DNA of 20,916 nt from Flavobacteriales bacterium (GTDB lineage Bacteria > Bacteroidota > Bacteroidia > Flavobacteriales > PHOS-HE28). The stretch covers positions 1-20,916 of the forward strand of contig SSGN01000021.1 in the NCBI GenBank assembly GCA_008016945.1, read 5' to 3'. Below the pieces are notes generated by a model, which made no database searches, was not told the origin of the DNA, and was given only the letters and a program-made list of their open reading frames with translations. The translations under genes and the position numbers were made by a program. Below, one piece after another: positions 1-9,989 of the stretch (position 1 is its first letter; each line of letters starts with the position of its first letter).

Positions 1-1
1 C

Positions 2-964
<963 letters not shown>

Positions 965-991
965 TCCACGACATACCGTCCTGTTGAAGAC

Positions 992-1023
992 AAGGCCCGC
1001 CGATCGGCGGGCCTTCTTCTTGT
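992..1023 (+). terminator. Rho-independent terminator after ahcY, possibly bidirectional
   Basis: A perfect 10-bp stem (AAGGCCCGCC / GGCGGGCCTT, 992-1001 and 1006-1015) closes on a GATC loop and is followed by the T-rich CTTCTTCTT. It lies between the ahcY stop and the 3' end of the minus-strand Rieske-like gene, so it probably serves ahcY. Only AAGA-type purines precede it on the other side, so termination for the opposite gene is less certain. Confidence 0.85.
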
Positions 1024-1037
1024 GCCGGGGGAGCGGA

Positions 1038-1466
1038 TCAGTTGTAGATCCGAAGGGTGGTCCCGTTGAACGAGGTGTTGTACCGCTGCAGGTTCAGGGC
1101 TGCGGGTCCCTCGACCACGCTGCCGTCGGTGATCAGGAAAGAGGAGTGGCAGCAAGCGGTATCGCGTGCGGTGATCTGGTCATCCTCCACGAACACCCGG
1201 CACAACTCCGCCGGTTGATAAGGGCAGTGGCGGTCCAAGGCGACGAACGCCTCTGGCGAAGCGCGGTACACGATCAGTCCTTGCGAACCACCGGAGAGGT
1301 AGAGCCATCCGCCCGTGACCGCCAGGTCGTGGTAGGCGGGGTTGTTCACATTGATGCTGATGTCCACCGGCGTGAGCGGGACCCCACCGCGCTCCTCCTT
1401 GCGGCATCCGGCCCACAGGACCGCGATCGCCAAGAGCGCCAGGGGGCGTAGGGTGGGAGTGGTCAT
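1038..1466 (-). CDS. Rieske-fold lipoprotein with degenerate cluster ligands
   Basis: This is a 142-residue predicted lipoprotein: a short hydrophobic signal ends in the lipobox LWAGC with Cys21 as the lipidated residue, followed by a charged stretch (RKEERGG). The rest resembles the small Rieske [2Fe-2S]-like proteins of Bacteroidota: D-R-H-C81-P-Y83, a second cysteine C89, then ACCHSSF (104-110) and the loop DGSVVEGPA (114-122). A standard Rieske centre needs C-x-H and C-x2-H. Here the first His is Tyr83, and aligned on Phe110 the second pair is Thr103 and Cys106, with His107 one position off. It therefore probably cannot bind a normal two-Cys/two-His cluster. The ATG at 1466 was chosen because it gives a complete signal peptide; the open frame continues upstream to 2015 without protein character. 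It is divergent from the small basic protein gene at 1534. Function unknown. Confidence 0.8.
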   Translation of the reverse strand: MTTPTLRPLALLAIAVLWAGCRKEERGGVPLTPVDISINVNNPAYHDLAVTGGWLYLSGGSQGLIVYRASPEAFVALDRHCPYQPAELCRVFVEDDQITARDTACCHSSFLITDGSVVEGPAALNLQRYNTSFNGTTLRIYN

Positions 1467-1472
1467 GGCCAG

Positions 1473-1480
1473 CGAAGGTA
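1473..1480 (-). promoter_or_regulatory. Possible -7 element (TACCTTCG) for the Rieske-like gene
   Basis: Reading the minus strand, TACCTTCG matches the Bacteroidota -7 consensus TAnnTTTG at five of six fixed positions and ends 6 bases before the ATG at 1466. The identical octamer occurs upstream of the flavin reductase-like gene at 16507-16514, which supports it. No clear -33 TTG was found, and the leader would be extremely short. Confidence 0.4.
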
Positions 1481-1521
1481 GGGGCAACGCGCCGGTGGAA
1501 CGGAATGATCGGTGTCCGTAG

Positions 1522-1529
1522 TATCCTTG
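1522..1529 (+). promoter_or_regulatory. Possible -7 element (TATCCTTG) for the small basic protein gene
   Basis: TATCCTTG differs from TAnnTTTG at one position and ends only 4 bases before the ATG at 1534. If it is used, the transcript would be leaderless or nearly so. No convincing -33 element is visible. Confidence 0.35.
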
Positions 1530-1533
1530 CACC

Positions 1534-1827
1534 ATGCGCCGCTGGTGGTCCGTTGTTCTCCTCGCCCTGTTCGCCGCCGTGGCCACTCCGGTGGAAGTGG
1601 CTGCACAGGATGGTATTTCGAAGAAGAAGCAGGAACGGATCCAAGCCAGCAAGGCCAAGAAGGAGAAGAAGGAGAAGGCCAAGCAGGAGCGTTCCGATCG
1701 GCGTCGGCACCTTTCCGTACAGGACAAAGCCACGCGTAAGCGCCTGAAACGCCACACCAAGCGAGCCGATAGGCGCGGGAGCGGTGTGCACCGCGATGGG
1801 TTTTTCCGACGCACCTTCGGTTGGTGA
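1534..1827 (+). CDS. Small exported, highly basic Lys/Arg-rich protein, function unknown
   Basis: The 97-residue product starts with two arginines and a hydrophobic core (WWSVVLLALFAAVA) ending near VEVAAQD, a convincing Sec signal peptide with likely cleavage after Ala24. The mature part of about 70 residues is strongly basic: a run rich in KKK, KAKKEKKEKAK and KQERSDRRRH, then KATRKRLKRHTKRADRR, and an aromatic C-terminus FFRRTFGW. This layout (signal peptide, coiled Lys/Glu stretch, R-K-R-x-K motif, aromatic end) resembles short uncharacterised secreted proteins of Bacteroidota, but I cannot name a family. It is the only in-frame ATG, and no ribosome-binding site is obvious. It is divergent from the Rieske-like lipoprotein. 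It could bind an acidic partner such as nucleic acid, LPS or a surface glycan, but that is inference only. Confidence 0.7.
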   Translation: MRRWWSVVLLALFAAVATPVEVAAQDGISKKKQERIQASKAKKEKKEKAKQERSDRRRHLSVQDKATRKRLKRHTKRADRRGSGVHRDGFFRRTFGW

Positions 1828-2080
1828 GTGGATGCACGGCGCTTGTCGCAGTTCGACCATTGCTCGTTCTGGACTACGCGGTGAGCAAAGCGTGCGGATA
1901 TATTTCGATCATGTTCACCCGCTCTGATCCTGCCCGGTATGTGTCCATGTCGATCCACACGATGCGGCGCCGTTGGACTTCTTGGCTCGCGCTGACCGAA
2001 GTGGTGAATGCGCAAGGGGGAACTTTCTATATTAGCGCCCCCTCGTTGCCCTGTTACGCAGAACGTAAAACCTACCGTTG
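1828..2080. other. Intergenic region upstream of the outer-membrane cassette
   Basis: This 253-nt gap holds no protein-like reading frame. It contains two weak candidate -7 elements for the downstream receptor gene: TATATTTC at 1899-1906 (one mismatch to TAnnTTTG) and TATATTAG at 2028-2035 (two mismatches, 45 bases before the start). Neither has a clear -33 TTG. No strong hairpin was noticed. Confidence 0.4.
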
Positions 2081-5000
2081 ATGTTGAGAAGATTATTCTC
2101 CACAGCCGCCCTTTCCCTGTTCACCGCGCTGGCGATGCTCGCCCAGACGGGTTCCGGAAGTTTGAAAGGGAAGATCACCGACAAAGGCTCCAAGGAGCCC
2201 CTGCCTTTCGTGAACGTGGTGGTCGAGCGCGGGGGTACGCAGGTCTCCGGTGGGGCCACGGATTTCGATGGGGAGTACTTCATCAAGCCCTTGGATCCCG
2301 GGACCTATGACGTGGTGGTGAGCTACGTGGGTTACCAGCCCTATAAGCAGACCGGGGTGGTGGTCTCCAACGGGAAGATCACCTTCTTGGACATCGGCCT
2401 CAACCAGGGGGTGGAGCTGAAGGAATTCGAGGTGGTGCAGTACGTGGTACCGCTGATCGACCGCGATGGTGGCGCTTCCGGGGGAACGGTCACCAGGGAC
2501 CAGATCGCGAAGATGCCCGGCCGTACGGCGAACTCCATCGCCACCACGGTGGCGGGTGCCAGCGATGCGGGCACCGGCGGGGGCGTGAGCATCCGCGGAT
2601 CGCGCACGGAGAACACCTACTACTATATCGATGGGGTGAAGGTGCCTGCGGGTGCGGGTACCGGCCTGCCGAAGAGCGCCATCGAAGAGGTACAGGTGAT
2701 CACGGGTGGTGTACCGGCCAACTTCGGCGACGTTACCGGGGGTCTGATCAACATCACCACCCGGGGGCCCAGCCGTAATTTCTTCGGCGGGGTGGATTAC
2801 CTCACCTCCGGTTACAAGGTGGGGAGCGACATCACCGATATCGTGGGCCTCGACAAGTATGCGTTCAACCAGGTGGAAGCCAGCTTGAGCGGCCCCATCC
2901 TGTTCAAGAAGGACAGCGTGGGCAACAAGACCAAGCCCCTCATCGGCTTCTTCTTGTCCGGCCAGTACACCAATGTGGTGGATGGATCGCCCTCCTACCT
3001 CGGCGATCTGCGCGTACGCCCCGAAGTGCGCGAGCGGCTGCTGAGCAACCCGGCCCAGCTCCGGTCCAACGGTTCCAACGATGTGATCATGGCCTACTCC
3101 AGCGAGTACCTGCGTACGTCCGACGTGGAGACCCTGAAGACCCGCCAGAACGCGGGCGAAGTGAGTTACCTGGCCTCGGGCAAGATCGACATCACCACCA
3201 CCCCCACCATCAACCTCACGGTGGGGGGATCCATCGACTACTCGAACCGCCAAAGCTTCAACCGGAACAACTCACTGTTGAACGCGGAGAACAACATCCG
3301 CATCAAGGAGAACACCTGGCGCGGCTTCGTCAAGTTCACGCAGCGCTTCGTCAATCGCACCGCAGAAGAAGAGAAGCGGAGCACCATCCAGAACGCGTAC
3401 TACACGCTCCAGCTGGACTATTCGCGCTACCAGAGCCAGGTGGAGGACTTTGTCCACGAGGACCGGTTCTTCGACTACGGCTACGTTGGGAAATTCCAGA
3501 CGCTCACCGCGCCCCAGTTCGAACTTCAAGCCGATCAACCCGGACAGTGGACCCAGGTGGGTGCGCAGGATACCCTGGTGGTCTTCACCCCGGGAACCCA
3601 GAACCCCGACCTGGCCTCCATCAACACCTTCTACTTCAACGCCCTGCCGAGGGAGAGGTTCCCGCAGTCCATGTTGATCGGGATCGATGACCCCAGCTAT
3701 ACCGGTTACTACCGGAACCTGGTGGAAACGCAGAACCGCGGTGTACTGTGGAACGGACAGCGTCCACGTACGCTGTACGACCTCTGGAACAACATCGGGT
3801 TCATCGATGATCCCGATGGTGCCGAGTTCCGTAAGCGCCTTAACGACCAGGTCCGTTTCTCGGCGTTCGGTAGTGCCGATATCGGCGACCATGCCGTGGC
3901 GGTTGGTGTGGAGTACGAACAGTACGCACAACGCCGTTACGACCTCTCTCCGGTAGGGTTGTGGGGCCGTGGTCGCAACCTGGCCAACAGCCACTTGGTG
4001 TGGGTGGACACCGTGGCGGTGGGGACCGTCTATCTGCCGGGTAGCACCTTGCCCTTCGTACTCAGCGATCGCATCGGTTCTGGCGTACAGACCACCTTCG
4101 ACCGGAACCTGCGTACGGCCTTGGGACTGGACCCCAACGGTGGGGACTACATCGACGTGGACGCCATCGATCCCGGGGTGTTCTCCTTGGACATGTTCTC
4201 GCCCGATGAACTGATCCAGAGCGGGAACAGCATCGTGAACTATGTCGGTTACGACCACCTGGGGAACAAGCTCACCAGCAAGCCGAGCTTCGCGGATTTC
4301 TTCACCGGGAAGGACAAGGACGGCAACTACACGCGTCTACAGGCGCCTTTCGAGCCGATCTACATGTCGGGCTACGTCATGGACAAATTCACCTTCGACG
4401 ACATCATCTTCAACGTAGGTGTACGGGTGGACCGCTACGATGCGAACCAGAACGTGCTGAAGGATAAGTACCTCTTCCAGGAAGCCTACACCGCGGGTTC
4501 CGCCGTGCCCAACAGCGCGATCCGCGCAGCATTGGCCAACCGCCCGAGCAACATCGGAGACGATTTCGTGGTGTATGTGGACGATGTGGCCGATCCCAAT
4601 CGGATCAATGGCTATCGCGATGGCGATACCTGGTACAATGCGCAGGGCGTGGAACTCGCCGACGGTAACGCCGTAGCCGAAGCTGGCCAGATCCGTCCCT
4701 ACCTGGTGGATGGTGACAAGCCCGCGGAGATCAATGGTTCGGCCCTTCGCCAGAATGGCTTCAAGGATTACACCCCGGCTGTGAACGTGATGCCCCGTGT
4801 GGCGTTCTCCTTCCCGATCAGCGACGAGGCCGTGTTCTTCGCACACTACGATGTGCTCACCCAGCGCCCCGGTGCCGGACAGAGCCGGTTGGACCTGGTG
4901 ACCATGAGCTACCTGGGTCTCACAGGCGATGTCGTGACCAACCCCGACCTGAAGCCTACCAAGACCATCGACTACGAACTGGGCTTCCAGCAGGTGCTCT

Positions 5001-5845
5001 CCAAGGCTTCTTCGCTGAAGATCGCCGCATACTATCGTGAACTGCGCGACCAGATCCAGATCCGGAACATCGTGAACGCGTATCCCCGCACCTACCGTAC
5101 GTACGACAACTACGACTTCGGCACGGTGAAAGGCCTCACCGCCACCTTCGACCTGCGCCAGACCGGCAACGTGTGGATGCGTGCTTCGTACACCCTGCAG
5201 TTCGCGGACGGCACCGGCTCCGGTCCCACCACGGGCATCAGCCTGATCAACAGCGGCCTGCCGAACCTGCGGACCATCTCTCCGCTGGACTTCGACCAAC
5301 GCCATCGGTTCCAGACCACCTTCGACTTCCGCTATGGTGGCGGCAAGGACTACAACGGCCCCATGCTCTTCGGTAAGCCCATCTTGAGCCGTACCGGTGT
5401 GAACGTGGTGAGCATCCTGGGCAGCGGTACGCCGTACAGCCGTAGCAGCATCGTGTACAACGAGGGCGCCGAATCCGGTAGCCGCGCACTGGAGGGCTCG
5501 TTGAACGGGTCCCGCCTGCCCTGGCAGTTCACCACCGATATCCAGCTCGATCGGGACATCCCGCTGAGCTTCGGTGGCAAGGAAGGCGAAAAGGCCAAGA
5601 GCGCCGACCTGAACATCTACCTGTTGGTGACCAACGTGTTCAACACCGAGAACATCGTAGGGGCCTACCGGTTCACGGGATCGCCGAGCAACGACGGTTA
5701 CCTGGCCTCGGCGGCCACACAACAGATCATCAATGGGCAGACCAACCCGGATTCGTTCCGCGACCTCTACGCCTTGAAGGTGAACAACCCATACAACTTC
5801 GGTTCTCCGCGTACGATCCGCCTGGGTGTGCGCTTCAATTTCTGA
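2081..5845 (+). CDS. TonB-dependent receptor with N-terminal carboxypeptidase-regulatory-like domain
   Basis: This is an outer-membrane beta-barrel of 1254 residues. A signal peptide (MLRRLFSTAALSLFTALAMLAQ) is followed by a carboxypeptidase-regulatory-like beta-sandwich at about 26-108 (GKITDKGSKEPLPFVNVVV, DFDGEYFI, DPGTYDVVVSYVGY), the plug domain at about 125-230 (IRGSR at 171-175, YYYIDGVKV, then GGVPANFGDVTGGLINITTRG), and a long barrel ending in the aromatic RFNF typical of BAM-inserted proteins. The segment before the plug (ELKEFEVVQY, VPLIDRDGG) is characteristic of a receptor type widespread in Bacteroidota that is not paired with SusD; no SusD gene is present here. I chose ATG 2081 over the TTG three bases upstream because it gives the standard signal peptide. 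It is the first gene of a three-gene unit with a T9SS-type secreted protein and a PorV-like barrel. The transported ligand is unknown. Confidence 0.93.
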   Translation: MLRRLFSTAALSLFTALAMLAQTGSGSLKGKITDKGSKEPLPFVNVVVERGGTQVSGGATDFDGEYFIKPLDPGTYDVVVSYVGYQPYKQTGVVVSNGKITFLDIGLNQGVELKEFEVVQYVVPLIDRDGGASGGTVTRDQIAKMPGRTANSIATTVAGASDAGTGGGVSIRGSRTENTYYYIDGVKVPAGAGTGLPKSAIEEVQVITGGVPANFGDVTGGLINITTRGPSRNFFGGVDYLTSGYKVGSDITDIVGLDKYAFNQVEASLSGPILFKKDSVGNKTKPLIGFFLSGQYTNVVDGSPSYLGDLRVRPEVRERLLSNPAQLRSNGSNDVIMAYSSEYLRTSDVETLKTRQNAGEVSYLASGKIDITTTPTINLTVGGSIDYSNRQSFNRNNSLLNAENNIRIKENTWRGFVKFTQRFVNRTAEEEKRSTIQNAYYTLQLDYSRYQSQVEDFVHEDRFFDYGYVGKFQTLTAPQFELQADQPGQWTQVGAQDTLVVFTPGTQNPDLASINTFYFNALPRERFPQSMLIGIDDPSYTGYYRNLVETQNRGVLWNGQRPRTLYDLWNNIGFIDDPDGAEFRKRLNDQVRFSAFGSADIGDHAVAVGVEYEQYAQRRYDLSPVGLWGRGRNLANSHLVWVDTVAVGTVYLPGSTLPFVLSDRIGSGVQTTFDRNLRTALGLDPNGGDYIDVDAIDPGVFSLDMFSPDELIQSGNSIVNYVGYDHLGNKLTSKPSFADFFTGKDKDGNYTRLQAPFEPIYMSGYVMDKFTFDDIIFNVGVRVDRYDANQNVLKDKYLFQEAYTAGSAVPNSAIRAALANRPSNIGDDFVVYVDDVADPNRINGYRDGDTWYNAQGVELADGNAVAEAGQIRPYLVDGDKPAEINGSALRQNGFKDYTPAVNVMPRVAFSFPISDEAVFFAHYDVLTQRPGAGQSRLDLVTMSYLGLTGDVVTNPDLKPTKTIDYELGFQQVLSKASSLKIAAYYRELRDQIQIRNIVNAYPRTYRTYDNYDFGTVKGLTATFDLRQTGNVWMRASYTLQFADGTGSGPTTGISLINSGLPNLRTISPLDFDQRHRFQTTFDFRYGGGKDYNGPMLFGKPILSRTGVNVVSILGSGTPYSRSSIVYNEGAESGSRALEGSLNGSRLPWQFTTDIQLDRDIPLSFGGKEGEKAKSADLNIYLLVTNVFNTENIVGAYRFTGSPSNDGYLASAATQQIINGQTNPDSFRDLYALKVNNPYNFGSPRTIRLGVRFNF

Positions 5846-5870
5846 CCAGACCGGGAGAAAACGTAAGACC

Positions 5871-8800
5871 ATGAAAGCCAACACGAGTACTTCGCGAACC
5901 CGCATCATCGTTGCGGGCCTGCTGGTGGCCACGGTGCTACCGTCGTTCGGCCGTGCCCCGGACCGTCCGGCCGGATCTGGCATGCAACAGGTGCGCCCGA
6001 AGGCCGCAGCGTGTGTTCCGGCATCGGACCGTACAGAGCTGGCGTACAACAACGTACGGGCCATCATCGAGAACGGCGGGAACATGTGGCAACGGCGCGG
6101 TGGTAACTCACTGCCCGCCTACGAGATACCACGTAACATGACCACTCCTTTCGGCAACGCCAGCTCCATCTTCGCTGGTGGCCTCTGGATGGGCGGCATG
6201 TCTTCGGATAACCAGCTGAAGCTGGCTGCGGTGCTGTTCCGTGCCCAAGGGAACGATTTCTGGCCTGGCCCATTGAACAACACCAACGCCTCGGTGGAGG
6301 CCGAGACGTGCTTGGAGTACGACAAGTTCTGGACCACCGAACGTTCACAGGTCGAGACCTTCATCCAGTGGTACCAATGCCAGAGCGATCCGGACAACTG
6401 CGACATGGCCGAGCTCTTCCCGGATGGTTATTCGATCCCGAGTGATTTCACGAACTGGCCCGCCGAGGGAAATTTGGATAAGGGACAAGACCTGTATCTG
6501 GCACCCTTTGTCGATGCCGACGGCGATGGCTCATACAGCCCTACCGATGGCGACTATCCGGACTATGGACTGGACGAGACCGTAGAGGAGTGCAAGACCC
6601 GCCGTCGGGAGGATCCGGTGAACCTCTTCGGCGACCACAACATCTTCTGGATCTTCAACGACAAGGGTGATACGCACACCGAATCGTTCGGTGGCGAGGC
6701 CATTGGTCTGGAGGTGCGCGCACAAGCCTTCGCGTTCAGCTCCAACAACGAGGTCAACAACATGACCTTCTACAACTTCACCGTGATCAACCAGGGTGAG
6801 CAGACCTTGAACGACACCTATTTCGGGCATTTCATCGACCCGGATCTCGGATGCTCCAACGACGATTTCGTGGGGTGCGACGTGCAACGTGGCTTCGGCT
6901 TCGCCTACAACTGGGATGAGAACGACGAGGACTGCAACGGGGTGAAGGGTTATGGCGTACAGCCTCCCGCCGTGGGTGTGGACTTCTTCGAAGGGCCGTA
7001 CCAGGATGCGGATACCATCGACAATCCCGGGCCGGCAAGTGGCCTGGAGTTCTTGGACTGTGTGGTGGCTCAGCAGCAGAAGGGTATCCCCTATAAAGGG
7101 TTGGGTATCGGGTACGGCGATGGTTTCGTGGACAACGAGCGTTTTGGCATGCGGGCGTTCCTGTTCTGGAACCGTGAAGGTGCCTTCGCCGTGACCGATC
7201 CCAGTGCACAAGGTCACTTCTACAACTACCTGAAGGGCATTTGGAAGAACAACGTGGAGATGACCTACGGCGGTTCCGGGTACGACGAGACCCCCGGTGC
7301 GGTGACGACCCGATACATGTTCCCGTGGAGCAGCGACCCCGTGGGTTGGGGTACTGACTGTGTGCCGCAGCCGGACTGGCGCGAGAGTGCACAGCAGCCG
7401 ATCGACCGCCGCTTCGTACAGAGCGCAGGCCCCTTCACCTTGGAACCGGGGGCGTACAACAACATCACGCTGGGCGTGGCCTGGGCGCGTGCCGTTACGG
7501 GCGGTGCAACGGCCAGCGTGGCCAGCTTGCGTACGGCCGATGACAAGGCGCAGGCGCTGTTCGACAACTGCTTCAAGATCCTTGATGGTCCCGATGCACC
7601 GGATCTGGAGATCGTGGAGTTGGACCGCGAGCTGATCATCTTCATGAGCAACCCCGAGGGCAGTAACAACAACCTGCAGCAGCCGGTGAACATGCCCCCG
7701 TTGAGCTACCAGGAGTTGGATCCCATCATTCCGGAAGCTGGTCCGGATGGCGAACTCTACGATCGCTACTACCGCTTCCAAGGGTACAAGCTGTACCAAC
7801 TGAAGAATGCGGACGTTAGCGTTTCCGATCTGGGCAATGTGGAACTGGCACGGCTGGTCTACCAGGGCGATATCGAGGATGATGTCGACCAGATCATCAA
7901 CTACCCGTACAGCGAGTTGCTCAATTCGCCAGTGCCCACCGAGATGGTGAATGGTGCCAACGTGGGTGTGGCAAGCTCGGTCCGTATCACGGAGGATAAG
8001 TTCGCCCAAGGTGATCCGCGCCTGGTGAACTTCAAGTCCTATTACTACATCGCCATCGCATACGGGTACAACAACTACGAGCCGTACAGCATGGAGACGC
8101 GCTCGGGTCAGGCCTACCCGTACGTGGAAGGTCGTAAGGCCGCGTTCGGCTCGATCCGCCGCTATGTGGGCATCCCCCACCGTCCGGATCCCCGTACCGG
8201 AGGCACGATCCTGAATGCCAGCTACGGCGATACCTTCGAGATCACCCGTGTGGAAGGCTTGGGCAACGGTGGCCACGAGCTGGTCATGAAGCGTGCATCG
8301 AGCGATGCCAGCATCACGGCACCTGGGTGGCGTAAGCAAGAGGTGACCTATGAGCGCGGATTCGGCCCGGTGACGGTGAAGGTGGTGGACCCGCTGAAGG
8401 TACCCGCGGGCACGTTCGAGATCTGGATGAAGAACGACACGGCCTCCCAGGCCAATTTGGACCGGGCGAACTGGTTCATCGTGAAGCAGCCGGGGAACGA
8501 CACCATCCAGAGCGATCGAACGATCGACATGGCCTACGAGCAGGTGATCCCGGAGTGGGGTATCAGCGTGATGGTGAACCAGACGGCTTACGTCGGAGAT
8601 TTCGCTGAGCCTGTCGGCGAGGGCCGTATGGAGTTCAGCGAGCCGGCCAAGACCTGGCTGATGGGGGTGCCCGATGGCGAAGCGGACCAGGTGAGCAACT
8701 GGATCCGGTCCGGCGTGTACAACAGCCCTGAGTCGCCGATGTGGGCCGACCGCAGCATCGACCCCAATGAGAAGTGGGAGAACTACCTGGGTGGCACCTG

Positions 8801-9959
8801 GGCGCCCTGGCCGCTGGTCGGGCAGGCACCGCTGCAGCCCGGGGTGGCCTCGGACAGCGATAGTGATCTTCCGCACCCCTCCATGTCGTCGCCAGCCTCG
8901 TTGTTGCGTCGCACACCGAGCATTCAGGTGGTGATCACGGCGGACCGCAGCATGTGGTCTCGTGCACCGGTGTTCGAGCAGGAGTCCAATGCCACGTTGG
9001 CCCAGGGTGGCGCGCAGCGCATGGCCCTGCGGGCGGCGCCGAGCATCGATAAGAATGGCCGTAATTCCACCATGGCGGGCTACAACGCCGCCGAAGGGGA
9101 TCTGGTCAACACCACCGGCATGGGCTGGTTCCCAGGCTATGCGATCGACCTGGAGACGGGAGAGCGGTTGAACATCGGCTATGGGGAGAACAGCTTCTGG
9201 GGTGGTACCATCGGCCGGGATATGCAGTGGAACCCCAATGGTCAAATGTTCACCTCCACCGGTGGCGCTTTCTACGGCGGCGGCCATTGGATCTACGTGT
9301 TCAAGAACGAGCGACGCATCATGGGCAGCGCGAACGAGGTGCCGCAGTATGATCAAGGCGAGTTCATCCGTGGTTTGATGCAGTCCAATTCCTCGGCCAA
9401 CCGGTTGAAGACGTTCAAGTCCATCGGCTGGGTGGGTAGCGCCATGCTGATCCCCGGCACGGAGTTCCTCGGAACCGATGTTCGCATCACCCTCGGTGTG
9501 AAGAAGCCCTATGAGCGGTTCACGAACTACACAGGTGGCCCTGGCGACATCGGTATCGACCGCAACAATGGTCTGCCGTTGTACACCTTCACCACCAGCG
9601 GCATGGAGACCGTGACCAATGATGCGACCACGGCGGAGGATGCGCTGGCACTGATCAACGTCGTGCCCAACCCGTACTACGGCTTCAGCGGTTACGAGAC
9701 CTCGCGCCTGGATAACCGGGTGAAGTTCATCAACCTGCCACAGACCTGTACGATCTCCATCTACACCGTGAACGGCACGTTGGTGCGCAAGTTCCGGAAG
9801 GACAATGAGCTCACGTACCTGGATTGGGACTTGAAGAACACCACGAACATCCCGATCGCCGGAGGCATGTATCTCTGCCACGTGGATGTGCCGGGTGTGG
9901 GCGAGAAGGTGTTGAAGTGGTTCGGTGCCTTGAGGCCTTTGGACCTTCAGAATTTCTAA
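5871..9959 (+). CDS. Giant exported protein with T9SS-like C-terminal domain
   Basis: The 1362-residue product begins with a signal peptide (about residues 1-27, RIIVAGLLVATVLPSFG). The last 100 residues look like a type IX secretion C-terminal sorting domain: NVVPNPYYG at 1263-1271, TCTISIYTVNGTLVRKF, and GGMYLCHVDVPGVGEKVLKWFG, the normal beta-sandwich pattern that directs export through the SprA/PorV translocon and attachment to the surface. An Asp-rich calcium-loop-like motif D215-A-D217-G-D219-G is followed by SYSPTDGDYPDYG. Another distinctive block is GWFPGY (1085-1090) with a nearby WGGTIGRDMQWNPNG. The ATG at 5871 lies 25 bases after the receptor stop; an upstream extension into the receptor gene adds no signal peptide. 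No enzyme motif was recognised, so the role is unknown; surface adhesin, structural or ligand-capture roles are possible. Gene 30 bases downstream is PorV-like, suggesting a dedicated partner. Confidence 0.87.
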   Translation: MKANTSTSRTRIIVAGLLVATVLPSFGRAPDRPAGSGMQQVRPKAAACVPASDRTELAYNNVRAIIENGGNMWQRRGGNSLPAYEIPRNMTTPFGNASSIFAGGLWMGGMSSDNQLKLAAVLFRAQGNDFWPGPLNNTNASVEAETCLEYDKFWTTERSQVETFIQWYQCQSDPDNCDMAELFPDGYSIPSDFTNWPAEGNLDKGQDLYLAPFVDADGDGSYSPTDGDYPDYGLDETVEECKTRRREDPVNLFGDHNIFWIFNDKGDTHTESFGGEAIGLEVRAQAFAFSSNNEVNNMTFYNFTVINQGEQTLNDTYFGHFIDPDLGCSNDDFVGCDVQRGFGFAYNWDENDEDCNGVKGYGVQPPAVGVDFFEGPYQDADTIDNPGPASGLEFLDCVVAQQQKGIPYKGLGIGYGDGFVDNERFGMRAFLFWNREGAFAVTDPSAQGHFYNYLKGIWKNNVEMTYGGSGYDETPGAVTTRYMFPWSSDPVGWGTDCVPQPDWRESAQQPIDRRFVQSAGPFTLEPGAYNNITLGVAWARAVTGGATASVASLRTADDKAQALFDNCFKILDGPDAPDLEIVELDRELIIFMSNPEGSNNNLQQPVNMPPLSYQELDPIIPEAGPDGELYDRYYRFQGYKLYQLKNADVSVSDLGNVELARLVYQGDIEDDVDQIINYPYSELLNSPVPTEMVNGANVGVASSVRITEDKFAQGDPRLVNFKSYYYIAIAYGYNNYEPYSMETRSGQAYPYVEGRKAAFGSIRRYVGIPHRPDPRTGGTILNASYGDTFEITRVEGLGNGGHELVMKRASSDASITAPGWRKQEVTYERGFGPVTVKVVDPLKVPAGTFEIWMKNDTASQANLDRANWFIVKQPGNDTIQSDRTIDMAYEQVIPEWGISVMVNQTAYVGDFAEPVGEGRMEFSEPAKTWLMGVPDGEADQVSNWIRSGVYNSPESPMWADRSIDPNEKWENYLGGTWAPWPLVGQAPLQPGVASDSDSDLPHPSMSSPASLLRRTPSIQVVITADRSMWSRAPVFEQESNATLAQGGAQRMALRAAPSIDKNGRNSTMAGYNAAEGDLVNTTGMGWFPGYAIDLETGERLNIGYGENSFWGGTIGRDMQWNPNGQMFTSTGGAFYGGGHWIYVFKNERRIMGSANEVPQYDQGEFIRGLMQSNSSANRLKTFKSIGWVGSAMLIPGTEFLGTDVRITLGVKKPYERFTNYTGGPGDIGIDRNNGLPLYTFTTSGMETVTNDATTAEDALALINVVPNPYYGFSGYETSRLDNRVKFINLPQTCTISIYTVNGTLVRKFRKDNELTYLDWDLKNTTNIPIAGGMYLCHVDVPGVGEKVLKWFGALRPLDLQNF

Positions 9960-9989
9960 GTGCCAGCATACACAATACGGAAGTACACG

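Noticed and set aside
1467..2015. N-terminal extension of the Rieske-like frame
   Set aside because: It overlaps the small basic gene in antisense and would bury the clear lipoprotein signal peptide inside the protein.
4337..6085. A 582-codon open frame on the minus strand
   Set aside because: It is antisense to the TonB receptor and shows the same reversed-codon composition, with no recognisable motif.
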